Below, piece by piece: positions 15,074 through 23,396 of a stretch of 37,175 nt of DNA (positions are counted from its first letter, which is position 1; every line of letters begins with the position of its first letter). Under the pieces are notes generated by a model. It had not been told where the DNA came from. It did no database searches and saw nothing but the letters and a program-made list of their open reading frames with translations. This DNA comes from Pseudomonadota bacterium (GTDB lineage Bacteria; Chloroflexota; UBA5177), in NCBI GenBank assembly GCA_021324655.1, contig JAJPIP010000113.1, positions 1 to 37,175 of the forward strand. Direction: 5' to 3'. Made by a program: the position numbers and the translations under genes.

Positions 15074-15472
15074 GTGAACGAGGGAGAGAGGGGATTCCTG
15101 CGCGCGAACCACCGAGCGATCCTGGCGACCAAACGTGCTGATGGGGGCGTCCAGATGTCGCCGGTCCTGGCCGTCCTCGACGGTGACGAACTGCTGATCA
15201 GCACGCAGGAGGCGACTGCCAAGTACCGCAATCTGTCTCGTCACCCGTATGCCTGGGTCTGTGTCATCAACGAGCGCTTCTTTGGTCAGTGGCTGGACGT
15301 CAGCGGCCCGGTCGAGATCGTTCGCGGCGAGGAGGCGATCGAGCCTCTCGTCCACTACTACCGGCTGGCCTCCGGCGAGCATTCCAACTGGGATGAGTAC
15401 CGGCAGGCCATGCGTACCGACCGGCGCGTGCTGGTCAAGGTCCGCGTCGAGCGCACGGTCGGACCGGTGTGA
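15074..15472 (+). CDS. PPOX-class (FDOR-B-like) F420/flavin-dependent protein
   Basis: 132 residues with a GTG start at 15074, preceded by GGAGGG. The pattern 'RGFLRANHRAILATKRADGGVQMSPVLAVLDGDELLISTQ' is that of the split-barrel PPOX fold. It is followed by 'ATAKYRNLSRHPYAWVCVIN', 'WLDVSGPVEIV' and 'KVRVERTVGP'. This subgroup usually binds F420 or FMN and reduces or oxidises small substrates; which one cannot be told here. It overlaps the LLM-class oxidoreductase (TGATG at 15470-15474), suggesting a functional pair, for example F420-linked redox (inference). Confidence 0.85.
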   Translation: MNEGERGFLRANHRAILATKRADGGVQMSPVLAVLDGDELLISTQEATAKYRNLSRHPYAWVCVINERFFGQWLDVSGPVEIVRGEEAIEPLVHYYRLASGEHSNWDEYRQAMRTDRRVLVKVRVERTVGPV

Positions 15473-16320
15473 TGGAGATCGGCATCGGCCTCCCGTCGAC
15501 CGTCCCGGATACTCCCGGTTCCGAGCTGCCGATCTGGGCGCGCGAAGCGGAAGAGGCCGACTTCAAGAGCCTTGGCATCATCGATCGTCTCGTCTACCCT
15601 AACCCCGATCCGCTCATCACGCTGGCAGCGGCGGCCGCCGTCACTCGTCACATCCGCCTCACCACCAGCATCCTCGTCGCTCCTCTCCGGCTCACCGCCG
15701 ATCTTGCCAAACAGGCGGCGTCCATTGCCGATATCTCCGGCGGCCGCCTTGTGCTCGGCCTGGGGGTGGGCGCGCGCGAGGACGACTATACGGCTGTCGA
15801 GCGGCCGTTCCACCGCCGTGGTCGCCTGATGGATGCGCAGATGCAGGAGATGCGGCGTCTCTGGCAGGGAGGTGAGATCAACGGGGTAGGACCGATTGGT
15901 CCAACGCCACCCGGTGGTCATATCCCGCTTCTCGTCGGCGGCTACAGCGATGCCATGGTGCGCCGCGCCGTCAACTGGGGGGACGGCTACATTTTCGGCA
16001 GCGGCGGCCTGACCGCCGGTTTGCCGGCCTTCCGAAAGGTGGCGGAAGCCTGGCGGGATGCGGGACGCGATGGGCGCCCCCGCTTCGTCGGCTGCACCTA
16101 TTTCGCTATCGGAGAGCAAGCCGCTCAGCAGACGGCGAACGCTCTGCGGTCGTATTACGGCCCACGCGCCGAGGGCCTGATCGCCAACTCACCCCTGACC
16201 GCCGAAGCCGTCCGCCAGACGGTCGCCGACTTCGCCGCCGCCGGTGTCGACGAGATGATCCTCTGGCCCGGCAGCAACGACCGTCATCAGATAACGCTGC
16301 TGGCGGATCTGGTGTTGTAG
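15472..16320 (+). CDS. LLM-class flavin/F420-dependent oxidoreductase
   Basis: 282 residues from ATG 15472; a GTG one codon earlier is also possible. It has the bacterial luciferase-like TIM-barrel layout: 'MEIGIGLPSTVPDT', 'AREAEEADFKSLGIIDRL', 'TRHIRLTTSILVAPLR', 'ADLAKQAASIADISGGRLVLGLGVG', then 'EMRRLWQGG' and 'PLLVGGYSDAMVRRAVNWGDGY'. The 'LxLGxGxG' and 'DxxSGGRxxLGLGxG' segments bind the cofactor phosphate. Slightly shorter than typical (300-350), as in several F420-type members. Translationally coupled to the PPOX protein upstream. Substrate unknown. Confidence 0.9.
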   Translation: MEIGIGLPSTVPDTPGSELPIWAREAEEADFKSLGIIDRLVYPNPDPLITLAAAAAVTRHIRLTTSILVAPLRLTADLAKQAASIADISGGRLVLGLGVGAREDDYTAVERPFHRRGRLMDAQMQEMRRLWQGGEINGVGPIGPTPPGGHIPLLVGGYSDAMVRRAVNWGDGYIFGSGGLTAGLPAFRKVAEAWRDAGRDGRPRFVGCTYFAIGEQAAQQTANALRSYYGPRAEGLIANSPLTAEAVRQTVADFAAAGVDEMILWPGSNDRHQITLLADLVL

Positions 16321-16367
16321 GCGGCCGGGTGCCGTCCACCCTGCCGGCACCCCATCGACGGTCGACC

Positions 16368-17243
16368 ATGCCCGCCTTCACCCTTCCTCTCTCCTCCCCC
16401 CTCGATCTCTCTGCCTCTCTCCTCCCCCTTGGCGCCGCCGGCGACGATCTCCTCGAGCGCTGGGACGGAAACCGGCTCCTCCGCACCGTTCCCGTCAAGG
16501 GCCGGCTCGTCGCCTATCGTGCGGTCCCGCAGGGAACGCCGGAGCAGCCGGCCCTCCAGATACAGACTGAGGAGGACGTGCCCGGCCTGGATGCGGCCAT
16601 CCGCGGCCATTTCGTCCCGACGCCCGGCGGCTGGCAGGAGCTACTGCAGCGCGATCCCGTCCTCGCCACCCTCGACCGGTGTCTACCCGGAGTCCGCCCC
16701 CTCCGCCAGCAGAACCTCTTCGCCGCGTTGGTGCGGGCCGTCAGCGCCCAGCAGGTCAACCTGCGCTGGGCGGCGACGACGCGAGCGCGGCTCGCCGACG
16801 CCTTTGGCGACCGCCACGAGGTGGCCGGCGAAAGCGTCTATAGCCTCAGCCCGGCCCACATCGCTGCTCTCGATCCGGCCGACATCCGCGCCCTCCAGTT
16901 CACGACGCGCAAGGCCGAGTTCATTGTCGGCATTGCCGAAGAGATCGCCGCGGGACGACTGACTAGGGCGATGCTGACGGCATTGCCGGACGAGGCAGTG
17001 ATTGCGCGTCTCACCGCACTGCGCGGCATCGGCCGCTGGACGGCGGAATGGGTCCTGGCTCGCGTCCTGGGGCGACCCGTCGTGGTCGCGGGCGATCTGG
17101 GTGTGCGCAAGGTGGTGGCGCGTGCCTATCTCGGCCGCGAGGTCGCCTCGGAGGCGGAGGTGCGGCAAGCGACGGCGCACTGGGGAGAAGGCGCCCTCCT
17201 GGCGCAGACCCTGCTGCTGCATGATGCCTACGGGACGATGTGA
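16368..17243 (+). CDS. DNA-3-methyladenine glycosylase, AlkA/HhH-GPD family
   Basis: About 291 residues from ATG 16368; a GTG at 16329 would add 13. It has an N-terminal AlkA_N-like beta domain (about 1-100). The helical HhH-GPD domain follows, with 'QNLFAALVRAVSAQQVNLRWA', a hairpin 'LTALRGIGRWTAEWVLARVLG' and the catalytic Asp243 in 'VVAGDLGVRK'. AlkA enzymes excise alkylated purines such as 3-methyladenine to start base-excision repair. No FeS cluster cysteines of the EndoIII/MutY type are present. It ends 27 bp from the convergent peptidase gene. Confidence 0.9.
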   Translation: MPAFTLPLSSPLDLSASLLPLGAAGDDLLERWDGNRLLRTVPVKGRLVAYRAVPQGTPEQPALQIQTEEDVPGLDAAIRGHFVPTPGGWQELLQRDPVLATLDRCLPGVRPLRQQNLFAALVRAVSAQQVNLRWAATTRARLADAFGDRHEVAGESVYSLSPAHIAALDPADIRALQFTTRKAEFIVGIAEEIAAGRLTRAMLTALPDEAVIARLTALRGIGRWTAEWVLARVLGRPVVVAGDLGVRKVVARAYLGREVASEAEVRQATAHWGEGALLAQTLLLHDAYGTM

Positions 17244-17270
17244 CGGGAGAAACTCGCCAGGGACCTCGCC

Positions 17271-19079
17271 CTACACCGCCTCCAACAACCTCTCCAGCCG
17301 GTCCACCAGCCCATTCAGCACATCGAACGCGTCCTGCACCGGCTGGGGCGACATCATATCCACCCCGGCGCGCCGTAGCGTCTCCAGTGGATACTCCGAG
17401 CCGCCGGACTTGAGAAAGCCCAAGTACTTCTCGGCGGCGTTGGGGCGGATCTCCAGGACTCCCCTGGCCAGGGCGTGGGCGGCCGAGATACCGGTGGCGT
17501 ACTGGAAGACGTAGAAGTTCATGTACAGATGACCGGAGAACTGGGCCCAGGTGATGCCGATTCGGTCGCGATCGAACACCACCTCGTCCCCGTACCCTTC
17601 TTTAAAGATGTCGGCCATCAGCCCGATCATCCCGTCTGCCGTGAGTCCCTTACCCCGCTCCACCTGCTCGTGCACCGCCAGCTCGAAGCGGGCCAGTGCC
17701 GGCATGATGAAGAAGTACCGGTGGAAGTTGGACATTGCCTCCTCGATGAGGGCGATCTGGAACACGGGATCGGGGTTGCGTCCCATGAGATAGGCCCGCA
17801 CCAACGCCTGGTTGAAGGTCGAGGCGACCTCCGCCAGGAAGAGGCCGTAGCGCGTGTAGATGAACGGCTGGGTGTGCGTGCTGTAGTACGAGTGCATCGA
17901 GTGACCCAGCTCGTGGGCCAGGGTGGAGAGGCCGTACAGGTCACCGCTGTAGCTCATCAGGATGAAGGGGTGCGTGCCCTGCGTTCCGGAGGAGTAGGCG
18001 CCGCTGCGCTTGCCCTGGTTGGGCATAATGTCCACCCACCGCTCCTCCAGCACGCCCCGCCTGAGGATGTCGGCGTACTCGTCACCCAGCGGACGCATCC
18101 CCTCGCTGATCCACTCCGCCGCCTGCTCCACGCTGACCGACGGCGGCTCCGGACTGAGCGGCGCCTTGATGTCGTACACGTAGAGCTCGTCGTAGCCCAG
18201 CGCGCGCCGCCGCAGATTCCAGTAGCGGTGCCAGATGGGCAGGTTACGCCGGTAGGTGGCGATCAGGTTGTGGAAGACCTCCACCGGGATATGATTCGGC
18301 CCAAGCGCCGCCTCCAGGGAGGACGGATACTTCCGGGCACGGGCGTTGAAGACGTCCTGCTTGATGCCGGCGGCCAGCGCATTGGCCATGGTGTGCTTGA
18401 AGGCGAGGTGCGCATCGGCATAACTCTCCCAGGCCGTGCGGCGGACCTCCCGGTCGCTGTCGGAGAGCAGGGCGTTGACATTCCCCTGCGAGATGGGGAT
18501 CGTGTCCCCCGTCTCGGTGCAGGCGACGCCCAGCGGGAGATCGGTGTCGGTGAGGGTGCGGTGCGTGCCGGAGGCGGCGCTGAACGGATCACGGACGAGC
18601 CCGAGGATCTGCTCCACCTCAGCGGAGCGGATATGGGATCGGCGGCTCTCCAGAATGTCGAAGTAATGCGCGTACATCTGGAGTCGCGGGTCCTCTCGCA
18701 TCCACCGCTGCAGCGTGTCGCCGATGGCCAGGATTTCCGGCTCGGCGAAGGACGCGGCCGCCGTTGCCCGCGCCATCAGCCCCTGCGCCTGCTCCTGCCG
18801 CGCCTTGGCCGCCTCGTCCAGGGTATTGACGTTGTACTCGGAATTGGCATAGAGAAAGACCTGCCCGAGGCGGCGAAACACATCCTGGTGCAGCTCCAGC
18901 CATGCGGCCAGCACATCCGGTCCCTCGCCGAGCCTCCCCGCAAAGCTCTCCAGATGCGGCAGCTCTCCTTCGATCTGCCGCACGGCCTCCTCCCAGTCCG
19001 CCGTGGTGGGAAAGATGCTGCTCGTGTCCCAGGTGTACTGAGTGGGAATCTCGCTGCGAGGCGGGACGGCAACGGCCAT
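17271..19079 (-). CDS. pepF: Oligoendopeptidase F (peptidase family M3)
   Basis: 602 residues from ATG 19079, with AAGGAG upstream; an in-frame extension to 19148 has no Shine-Dalgarno. The zinc motif is HELGH (His389, Glu390, His393) within '[21 protein letters not shown]'. The third ligand region is '[19 protein letters not shown]', giving the downstream Glu of M3 peptidases. N-terminal '[19 protein letters not shown]' and C-terminal '[17 protein letters not shown]' match PepF. PepF is a cytosolic zinc peptidase that degrades oligopeptides of roughly 7-17 residues. Length is normal and all key residues are present. Transcribed alone. Confidence 0.95.
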   Translation of the reverse strand: MAVAVPPRSEIPTQYTWDTSSIFPTTADWEEAVRQIEGELPHLESFAGRLGEGPDVLAAWLELHQDVFRRLGQVFLYANSEYNVNTLDEAAKARQEQAQGLMARATAAASFAEPEILAIGDTLQRWMREDPRLQMYAHYFDILESRRSHIRSAEVEQILGLVRDPFSAASGTHRTLTDTDLPLGVACTETGDTIPISQGNVNALLSDSDREVRRTAWESYADAHLAFKHTMANALAAGIKQDVFNARARKYPSSLEAALGPNHIPVEVFHNLIATYRRNLPIWHRYWNLRRRALGYDELYVYDIKAPLSPEPPSVSVEQAAEWISEGMRPLGDEYADILRRGVLEERWVDIMPNQGKRSGAYSSGTQGTHPFILMSYSGDLYGLSTLAHELGHSMHSYYSTHTQPFIYTRYGLFLAEVASTFNQALVRAYLMGRNPDPVFQIALIEEAMSNFHRYFFIMPALARFELAVHEQVERGKGLTADGMIGLMADIFKEGYGDEVVFDRDRIGITWAQFSGHLYMNFYVFQYATGISAAHALARGVLEIRPNAAEKYLGFLKSGGSEYPLETLRRAGVDMMSPQPVQDAFDVLNGLVDRLERLLEAV

Positions 19080-19366
19080 GATGGTCTCCTTGGGGTTATG
19101 AGGTAGGCGAACCCGGCATGGTGACACTGCCGAGCACGCCCCTATCATCCATCATCACCGCGCCAAGCCGGGTTCGCACCGGTCCGGCGTAGGGGAGTGC
19201 CCCTGGTCCGTGTCCGCCTACCGGCCGACTCCCCTGGCGGAACCAACGCCGTGTCCTCCGACGGGACGAAAGAAGCTGCATGTAACTCATGTCCAGTGGG
19301 CACGCAACTTGCGCAGATACAGGCGGGCCGGTTGGCCACATCGCGAGACGCCACAAGGAGACGGAC

Positions 19367-19864
19367 ATGAACGGGAAAGATCAGCTGCTCAACTGGTTGA
19401 ACGATGCCTATGCGATGGAGACCTCCATCACCAAGACGCTGGAGAGCCAGGCAGGGCAGGCCAAGGACAATCCCACGATGCGGCAGGCCATCGAGACCCA
19501 TCTACAGCAGACCAAGCAGCACGCCGATCTGGTGAAGTCGACCATCGAAAGTCTCGGCGGGGACACCTCGGCGTTGAAGACGGGCATGGCCAATGTGATG
19601 GGCTGGATGCAGGGCCTCTCCACCAGCCCGGCGGGTGACACCTTGGTCAAGGACTCGATCGCCGACTTCGCGACCGAGCACTTCGAGATCGCCTCCTATC
19701 GGTCGATCATTGCGGCCGCCGAGGAGCTCGGACTGACCCAGGTCGTGCAGATGGCCAATCAGATCATCCCGCAGGAAGAGCGGATGGCCAACTTCCTCCG
19801 CGAGCATCTGGCGACGGTGACGCAGGAAGCGCTTGCCAAGCTCACCGCCGGCGCCACCAGCTAG
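19367..19864 (+). CDS. DUF892/YciF-like ferritin-fold protein
   Basis: 165 residues from ATG 19367, with AAGGAG upstream. It is all-helical: 'DQLLNWLNDAYAMETSITKTLESQAGQ', 'AIETHLQQTKQHADLVKSTIESLGGD', 'DFATEHFEIASYRSIIAAAEELG' and 'IIPQEERMANFLREHLA'. The Glu and His residues on helices (E in AMETS, ETHxxxTxxHA, EHFEIASY, PQEE) match the diiron ligand pattern of the DUF892 family. Members are stress-induced ferritin-like proteins, sometimes regarded as carboxylate-bridged diiron oxidases or storage units. A strong terminator follows. The 287-bp region upstream, shared with pepF, holds no gene that I can support. Confidence 0.88.
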   Translation: MNGKDQLLNWLNDAYAMETSITKTLESQAGQAKDNPTMRQAIETHLQQTKQHADLVKSTIESLGGDTSALKTGMANVMGWMQGLSTSPAGDTLVKDSIADFATEHFEIASYRSIIAAAEELGLTQVVQMANQIIPQEERMANFLREHLATVTQEALAKLTAGATS

Positions 19865-19882
19865 CAGCGACAACCATTCGGA

Positions 19883-19918
19883 GCCTCGCCGCGACGTCGC
19901 GGCGAGGCCCTTTCTTTT
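19883..19918 (+). terminator. Rho-independent terminator
   Basis: A perfect 26-bp palindrome (19883-19908), GCCTCGCCGCGA followed by CG and its complement, then CCTTTCTTTT. It lies 18 bp after the stop codon of the DUF892 gene. Confidence 0.9.
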
Positions 19919-20033
19919 CCCCAGATGCGGGTGACGCCGCTTTTGAGGCGGCAGGGGAGCGCAGGCTAAGCTAGCGACATGCATCACATCGTCTCGCCGG
20001 CTGCACGTTGGTTGCTGTCAAAGGAGGTAGACG

Positions 20034-20180
20034 GTGTGGGGGTTCGTTCCACAGCAAGGACCGGCCATCCGCGTCAGGGATGATCCCGCCTGCTGGCTCG
20101 TAACGGCCAACGGAACGGCCCTGAACGACCGCCCCGGCGGCGTCTGGGACACGGTCACCAAGCTGCTCCATCAGCAATAG
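20034..20180 (+). CDS. Small protein (48 aa), unknown
   Basis: GTG 20034 is preceded by AAAGGAGGT with a 5-base spacing, one of the strongest ribosome binding sites in the window. The frame runs to TAG 20178-20180. The product begins MWGFVPQQGPAIRVRDDPAC and continues 'WLVTANGTALNDRPGG', then 'VWDTVTKLLHQQ'. It has a single cysteine and no TM segment or signal. A weak promoter (TTGAGG 19943, TAAGCT 19967, 18-bp spacing) lies upstream. I do not recognise the family. Support comes from the Shine-Dalgarno and protein-like composition; the opposite-strand frame over the same bases (19971-20210) lacks such a site. Confidence 0.5.
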   Translation: MWGFVPQQGPAIRVRDDPACWLVTANGTALNDRPGGVWDTVTKLLHQQ

Positions 20181-20201
20181 CCCGGTAAGCCCCTCCCGGC
20201 T

Positions 20202-20414
20202 GACTCTCATTGCCGACCTCGAAGCGTTCTTTGCGGTGAATACGGAGATGTGCTCCCGGATGCCTCGCTGTTGGCCATTGCCCCGGGCAGTGAAATCGCT
20301 GCTGCTATCCTCACCGTCGAGCGCGCCCCCTGGGACGATCTTCCTGAGTGTCCTTTCATCTATGAAGATCTCCGCTTCCGCGAGTGGAGGCCGGACAGCT
20401 CCACCACCTCATAA
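20202..20414 (+). pseudogene. Remnant of a GNAT acetyltransferase
   Basis: The 335-bp stretch between the 48-aa ORF and the gene at 20516 has no intact gene. One frame (ending TAA 20412-20414) reads 'YGDVLPDASLLAIAPG', then 'SEIAAAILTVERAPWDDLP' and 'ECPFIYE'. This resembles the beta-3/beta-4 region of a GNAT enzyme. The acetyl-CoA loop (R/Q-x-x-G-x-G/A) expected next is missing. Another frame just upstream reads 'LIADLEAFFAVN', plausibly the preceding part, so a frameshift and a deletion seem to have occurred. No start codon or Shine-Dalgarno fits. Low-confidence decay product. Confidence 0.35.
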
Positions 20415-20515
20415 TGCTTATTCATCGCACCCGGCCGCTGGAAACGGAGTGACGGCCACGCGGGACCGTCACGGCGGAAAAACTGGTAGGCCTCGCGAGG
20501 CGACTCAGTGACAAG

Positions 20516-20824
20516 CTAGCGAACCACCGTTGCGCCCGACACCGACAGCCGTCCGTGCAGAGCATCGTAGACCGCCTGCGGCACCATCAGCGTCCCGACC
20601 ACCGTCAGGTGCTCGATGGTCCCGGCCGCCAATTCCGGGGACACATCGTCAGGAATGCGCGCCAGACCCACCACCGTCTCGCGGAGGGTCTGCCCCTCGG
20701 CGCGGGCCCGCTCCAGCCGCTCCCGATCAAACACGCTGTCGCCGACAGCCACCCCCGCCAGTCCCCGCTGCAGGACGAACGCAGCGATAATGGCCGTCAA
20801 CACGCCGAGTATCATTCGTCGCAT
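20516..20824 (-). CDS. Membrane-anchored protein of unknown function
   Basis: 102 residues from ATG 20824, with GGGAGGATC upstream. An N-terminal hydrophobic segment, 'MILGVLTAIIAAFVLQRGLAG', lacks a clear cleavage site and is probably a membrane anchor. The rest is soluble: 'DRERLERARAEGQTLRETVVGLARI' is likely helical, then 'AGTIEHLTVVGTLMVPQAVYDALHGRL'. No family recognised. It is divergent from the HEXXH gene at 20869, with only 44 bp between the two start codons. Confidence 0.65.
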   Translation of the reverse strand: MRRMILGVLTAIIAAFVLQRGLAGVAVGDSVFDRERLERARAEGQTLRETVVGLARIPDDVSPELAAGTIEHLTVVGTLMVPQAVYDALHGRLSVSGATVVR

Positions 20825-20868
20825 ACGCTGATCCTCCCACCGTCATACCGATCGAGGATTATACGTCC

Positions 20869-21429
20869 ATGGACCTCCGGATCTCTCTGGTCCACGGCTC
20901 CGAGGCCGAGATCATGACACGCGCGCAACTGCAGCGCCTCCGGCAACGCTACGGCGTGCTGCCTTTCGAGTTCACCGATGAGGCCGTCATCGACGAGACG
21001 GCCATCCCGCACAGCCACCCGGTTCTAACCCTCCACACGCGCCACCGCGACGACGACCTCCTGCTGCTGTCCACCTATCTCCACGAGCAGCTGCACTGGT
21101 TCCTGACGCAGCAGCCCGACGACCGGCTCGAGCCGGTGCTGGCCGCCCTGACCGCCCGCTACCCCAACCCACCAATTGGATTCCCGGCCGGCTCGGACAG
21201 TTCCCTCGGCGATTACTTCCACTACCTGATCTGCCGGCTGGAATATCTGTGCCTGCGGCACCTCGCCGGCGAGGACGCGGCCGAGCGCGCTATCGCCTTC
21301 TGGCAACTGGATCACTATACGGAGATCTACCGCACCGTCATGGAGGATGGAGAGTTCCTCGACGCTCTGCTGCGGGAACATGACCTGATGCTCCCGACAT
21401 CCGATACGGCGAGCCGGGAAGGCGAGTGA
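20869..21429 (+). CDS. Putative small zincin-like protein with HEQLH motif
   Basis: 186 residues, ATG preceded by GAGGA. The stretch 'DDLLLLSTYLHEQLHWFLT' places an HEXXH motif (His72, Glu73, His76) in a hydrophobic helix, as in zinc metallopeptidases. A downstream 'DYFHYLICRLEYLCLRHLAG' could carry a third ligand (His or Glu). No signal peptide is seen, so it is probably cytosolic. I do not recognise a named family and catalytic activity is unproven; HEXXH alone is weak evidence. It is divergent from the small membrane protein gene. Confidence 0.75.
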   Translation: MDLRISLVHGSEAEIMTRAQLQRLRQRYGVLPFEFTDEAVIDETAIPHSHPVLTLHTRHRDDDLLLLSTYLHEQLHWFLTQQPDDRLEPVLAALTARYPNPPIGFPAGSDSSLGDYFHYLICRLEYLCLRHLAGEDAAERAIAFWQLDHYTEIYRTVMEDGEFLDALLREHDLMLPTSDTASREGE

Positions 21430-21482
21430 CAATCGGTGCGGGCGCGGCGTTAAGGCGAAAGAACACCTGGAGGAGGGATCAC

Positions 21483-21554
21483 GTGGGCCGATATCCCGAA
21501 CACGTCCATAGAGCCGAGAGATGCCGAGTCTCACGAATGCCATACTGCCCGTAA
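21483..21554 (+). CDS. Possible 23-aa leader ORF upstream of the lipoprotein
   Basis: A GTG at 21483 sits behind a very strong GGAGGAGGGATCAC ribosome site and opens MGRYPEHVHRAERCRVSRMP, then YCP and TAA (21552-21554). It overlaps the lipoprotein gene in another frame and ends 2 bp before that gene's second in-frame ATG (21557). The lipoprotein's own first ATG has almost no Shine-Dalgarno, so translation may enter through this leader. Alternatively, an upstream frameshift could have separated a longer original start from the gene. Confidence 0.3.
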   Translation: MGRYPEHVHRAERCRVSRMPYCP

Positions 21555-21964
21555 CCATGACGGTCGCACTCGCCGTATCCCTTGGAGCCTGTTCCACGCG
21601 TCCGGCAGGGACGGGACTCGACCTGGCGATGGCGCCGAAGGGCACTGTCGTGGGTGGGATCGAGCCGTGTGAGGGGCCGCCCATCCGGCACGGGCCCCGC
21701 TATGCCGCCGGAACCGTCACCGTCCTGGCCGGACGTGCGAGCTGGATACACAGGCGCCACCAGGGCCGGCGCTGGACCTTTCCACACCGTGTCGTCGCCA
21801 CGACGCGCGTCCGCCGGAACCAGACGTACCGCTTCATCCTGCCTCCGGGCCACTACGTGTTGCAGGGACGCTATTCGCCCCCCGGCAACATCGAGCCGTT
21901 CACCCAGGTCACCGTGAAAGCGGGGCACACTGTGCACGCCAACATCCCGGACATCTGTAGGTAG
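21521..21964 (+). CDS. Predicted lipoprotein
   Basis: 147 residues. The N-terminus 'MPSLTNAILPVTMTVALAVS', followed by 'LGACS', ends in a lipobox (L-G-A-C), so Cys25 should be lipidated and the protein membrane-tethered outside. The mature part contains 'GPPIRHGPRYAAGTVTVLAG', 'TTRVRRNQTYRFILPPGHY' and 'VTVKAGHTVHANIPDIC'. That pattern suggests a carboxypeptidase-regulatory or transthyretin-like beta sandwich, in which the 'LPPGxYxLxG' turn is typical. Function unknown. The start is uncertain: ATG 21521 has a poor ribosome site, ATG 21557 would remove residues before the hydrophobic core. It is 8 bp upstream of the GNAT gene. Confidence 0.65.
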   Translation: MPSLTNAILPVTMTVALAVSLGACSTRPAGTGLDLAMAPKGTVVGGIEPCEGPPIRHGPRYAAGTVTVLAGRASWIHRRHQGRRWTFPHRVVATTRVRRNQTYRFILPPGHYVLQGRYSPPGNIEPFTQVTVKAGHTVHANIPDICR

Positions 21965-21972
21965 CGCCGCAT

Positions 21973-22509
21973 ATGCTGGGACCCGTCCTGCGCGGATCGT
22001 TGATTAGCCTGGAGCCGGCGCGGCCCGAGGATATCCCGCTGCGCCGGCACTGGTTCGCCGATCGGGAGGTGACGCGCCTCTTCACCACGCCCGATGTCCC
22101 CTCCCTCGCCCAGGAAGAGGAATCGTTTGAGCGTGCGGCGCGGGACGAGTCCACGGTGCTGTGGCGGGTCGCCCTGGAGGGCGCCGCCATCGGCCAGGCC
22201 TTCCTCTTCAACATCAACTGGATCGATCGGCAGACCTTGTCCGGTCTGTGGATCGGGGAACGCGACCAGTGGGGAAAGGGCTACGGCAGCGAGGCCGTTC
22301 GTCTGCGCACCGCGTTTGTCTTCGAGGAGCTGGGGCTCGACCGCATCGAGACCTCCTCGATGGACGTGAACATCGGGATGCACCGGGCGCTGGAACGCTC
22401 CGGCTTCCGCTGCATCGGCACCCGCCGGAACCGGTTCCGTCAGGATAACCGCCGGCACGACGAGTACATCTTTGAGCTGCTGCGCGGCGAGTGGCTGGAA
22501 CGGCAGTGA
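21973..22509 (+). CDS. RimJ/RimL-type GNAT N-acetyltransferase
   Basis: 178 residues. 'GSLISLEPARPEDIPLRRHWFAD' opens the fold, 'LSGLWIGERDQWGKGYGSEAV' supplies the acetyl-CoA loop (Q-W-G-K-G-Y-G), and 'LGLDRIETSSMDVNIGMHRALERSGF' matches the RimJ/RimL C-terminal segment in which an Asn-x-x-(S/A)-x-(R/K) motif is typical. Such enzymes acetylate protein N-termini, antibiotics or small amines; the substrate here is not predictable. The ending 'RRHDEYIFELLRGEW' is usual. The next gene is a methyltransferase 59 bp downstream on the same strand. Confidence 0.88.
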   Translation: MLGPVLRGSLISLEPARPEDIPLRRHWFADREVTRLFTTPDVPSLAQEEESFERAARDESTVLWRVALEGAAIGQAFLFNINWIDRQTLSGLWIGERDQWGKGYGSEAVRLRTAFVFEELGLDRIETSSMDVNIGMHRALERSGFRCIGTRRNRFRQDNRRHDEYIFELLRGEWLERQ

Positions 22510-22568
22510 CGCTAGAGCGACAATCTCTCGGGGAAAGCAGCGGCCACCGCCGCATCGAGACATATCCC

Positions 22569-23396
22569 ATGGCCAACGAGACCGGCCGGACGGTCGAGAG
22601 CTACTACGATCTGGCGGCAGAGCGCGAGCTAAGCCGCCTAGCCGTGCATCGCATGGAGCACGCGATCACCACGCGTGCCCTCCGGCAATACCTGCCCGCG
22701 CCGCCGGCCGTGATCGCCGACATCGGCGGGGGACCGGGCCGCTACGCCGTGGAGTTGGCCGAGGCCGGCTACAACGTGACGCTGGTCGATCTCTCGCGCC
22801 GACTGCTGCATCTGGCCCGGCAGTTTGCCGACAGCAAGGATGTGGCCCTCGACGCCTATATCCATGGCAACGCCCTGGACCTCTCCGCCCTGCCCGGCGA
22901 CACCTTCGACGCCGTCCTGCTGCTCGGACCGCTCTACCACCTCCTGCTGGAGGAGGAGCGGCGCCGCGCGCTGGGCGAAGCCTGCCGTCTACTGCACGAC
23001 GGGGGCATCCTCTTTGCCGCCTTCATCACGCGCTACGCCCCCGTCCGCAACATGGCGCAGCGCGAGCCGGATGCCATCGTGCGCGACCGTGCCCTGCTCG
23101 AACACGCCCTCGTCACCGGACAGCACCACAGCGCCGCCAATGACCGCTTCACCGACGCCTACTTCGCACATCCCGCCGAGATCGTCCCGCTGCTGGACTC
23201 CTGCGGCTTCACCTTCCTCGATCTCATCGCCTGCGAGGGAGTCGTCAGCAGGATCGACCAGGGGATCAATGAGCTGCAAGGAGAAGGGTGGGATGCCTGG
23301 GTCGACGTGAACTACCGCCTCGCCCACGATCCCTCCGTCCACGGCGCCGCCGAGCACCTTCTCTATGCAGGAAAGAAGACAGAGCCGGCGTTGTAA
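22569..23396 (+). CDS. Class I SAM-dependent methyltransferase
   Basis: 275 residues from ATG 22569; an alternative GTG at 22491 overlaps the previous gene and adds unlikely sequence. Motif I is 'VIADIGGGPGRYAVELAEAGY', motif II 'VTLVDLSRRLLHLA', and post-motif 'DTFDAVLLLGPLYHLL' is typical of Methyltransf_11/25 family enzymes, where 'GPLYHL' recurs. The C-terminal half carries 'DAYFAHPAEIVPLLDSCGF' and 'HLLYAGKK'. It probably acts on a small molecule; substrate unknown. The ribosome site is weak, suggesting coupling to the upstream GNAT gene. Confidence 0.88.
   Translation: MANETGRTVESYYDLAAERELSRLAVHRMEHAITTRALRQYLPAPPAVIADIGGGPGRYAVELAEAGYNVTLVDLSRRLLHLARQFADSKDVALDAYIHGNALDLSALPGDTFDAVLLLGPLYHLLLEEERRRALGEACRLLHDGGILFAAFITRYAPVRNMAQREPDAIVRDRALLEHALVTGQHHSAANDRFTDAYFAHPAEIVPLLDSCGFTFLDLIACEGVVSRIDQGINELQGEGWDAWVDVNYRLAHDPSVHGAAEHLLYAGKKTEPAL

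Noticed and set aside
17475-19106. Plus-strand open frame (543 codons) opposite pepF
   Set aside because: Low-complexity antisense of a complete M3 peptidase; an artefact of GC-rich codon use.
19080-19366. A gene in the gap between pepF and the DUF892 gene
   Set aside because: No frame with a ribosome site and protein-like sequence; only a short AGGGG/CCCCT hairpin near 19192 is visible.
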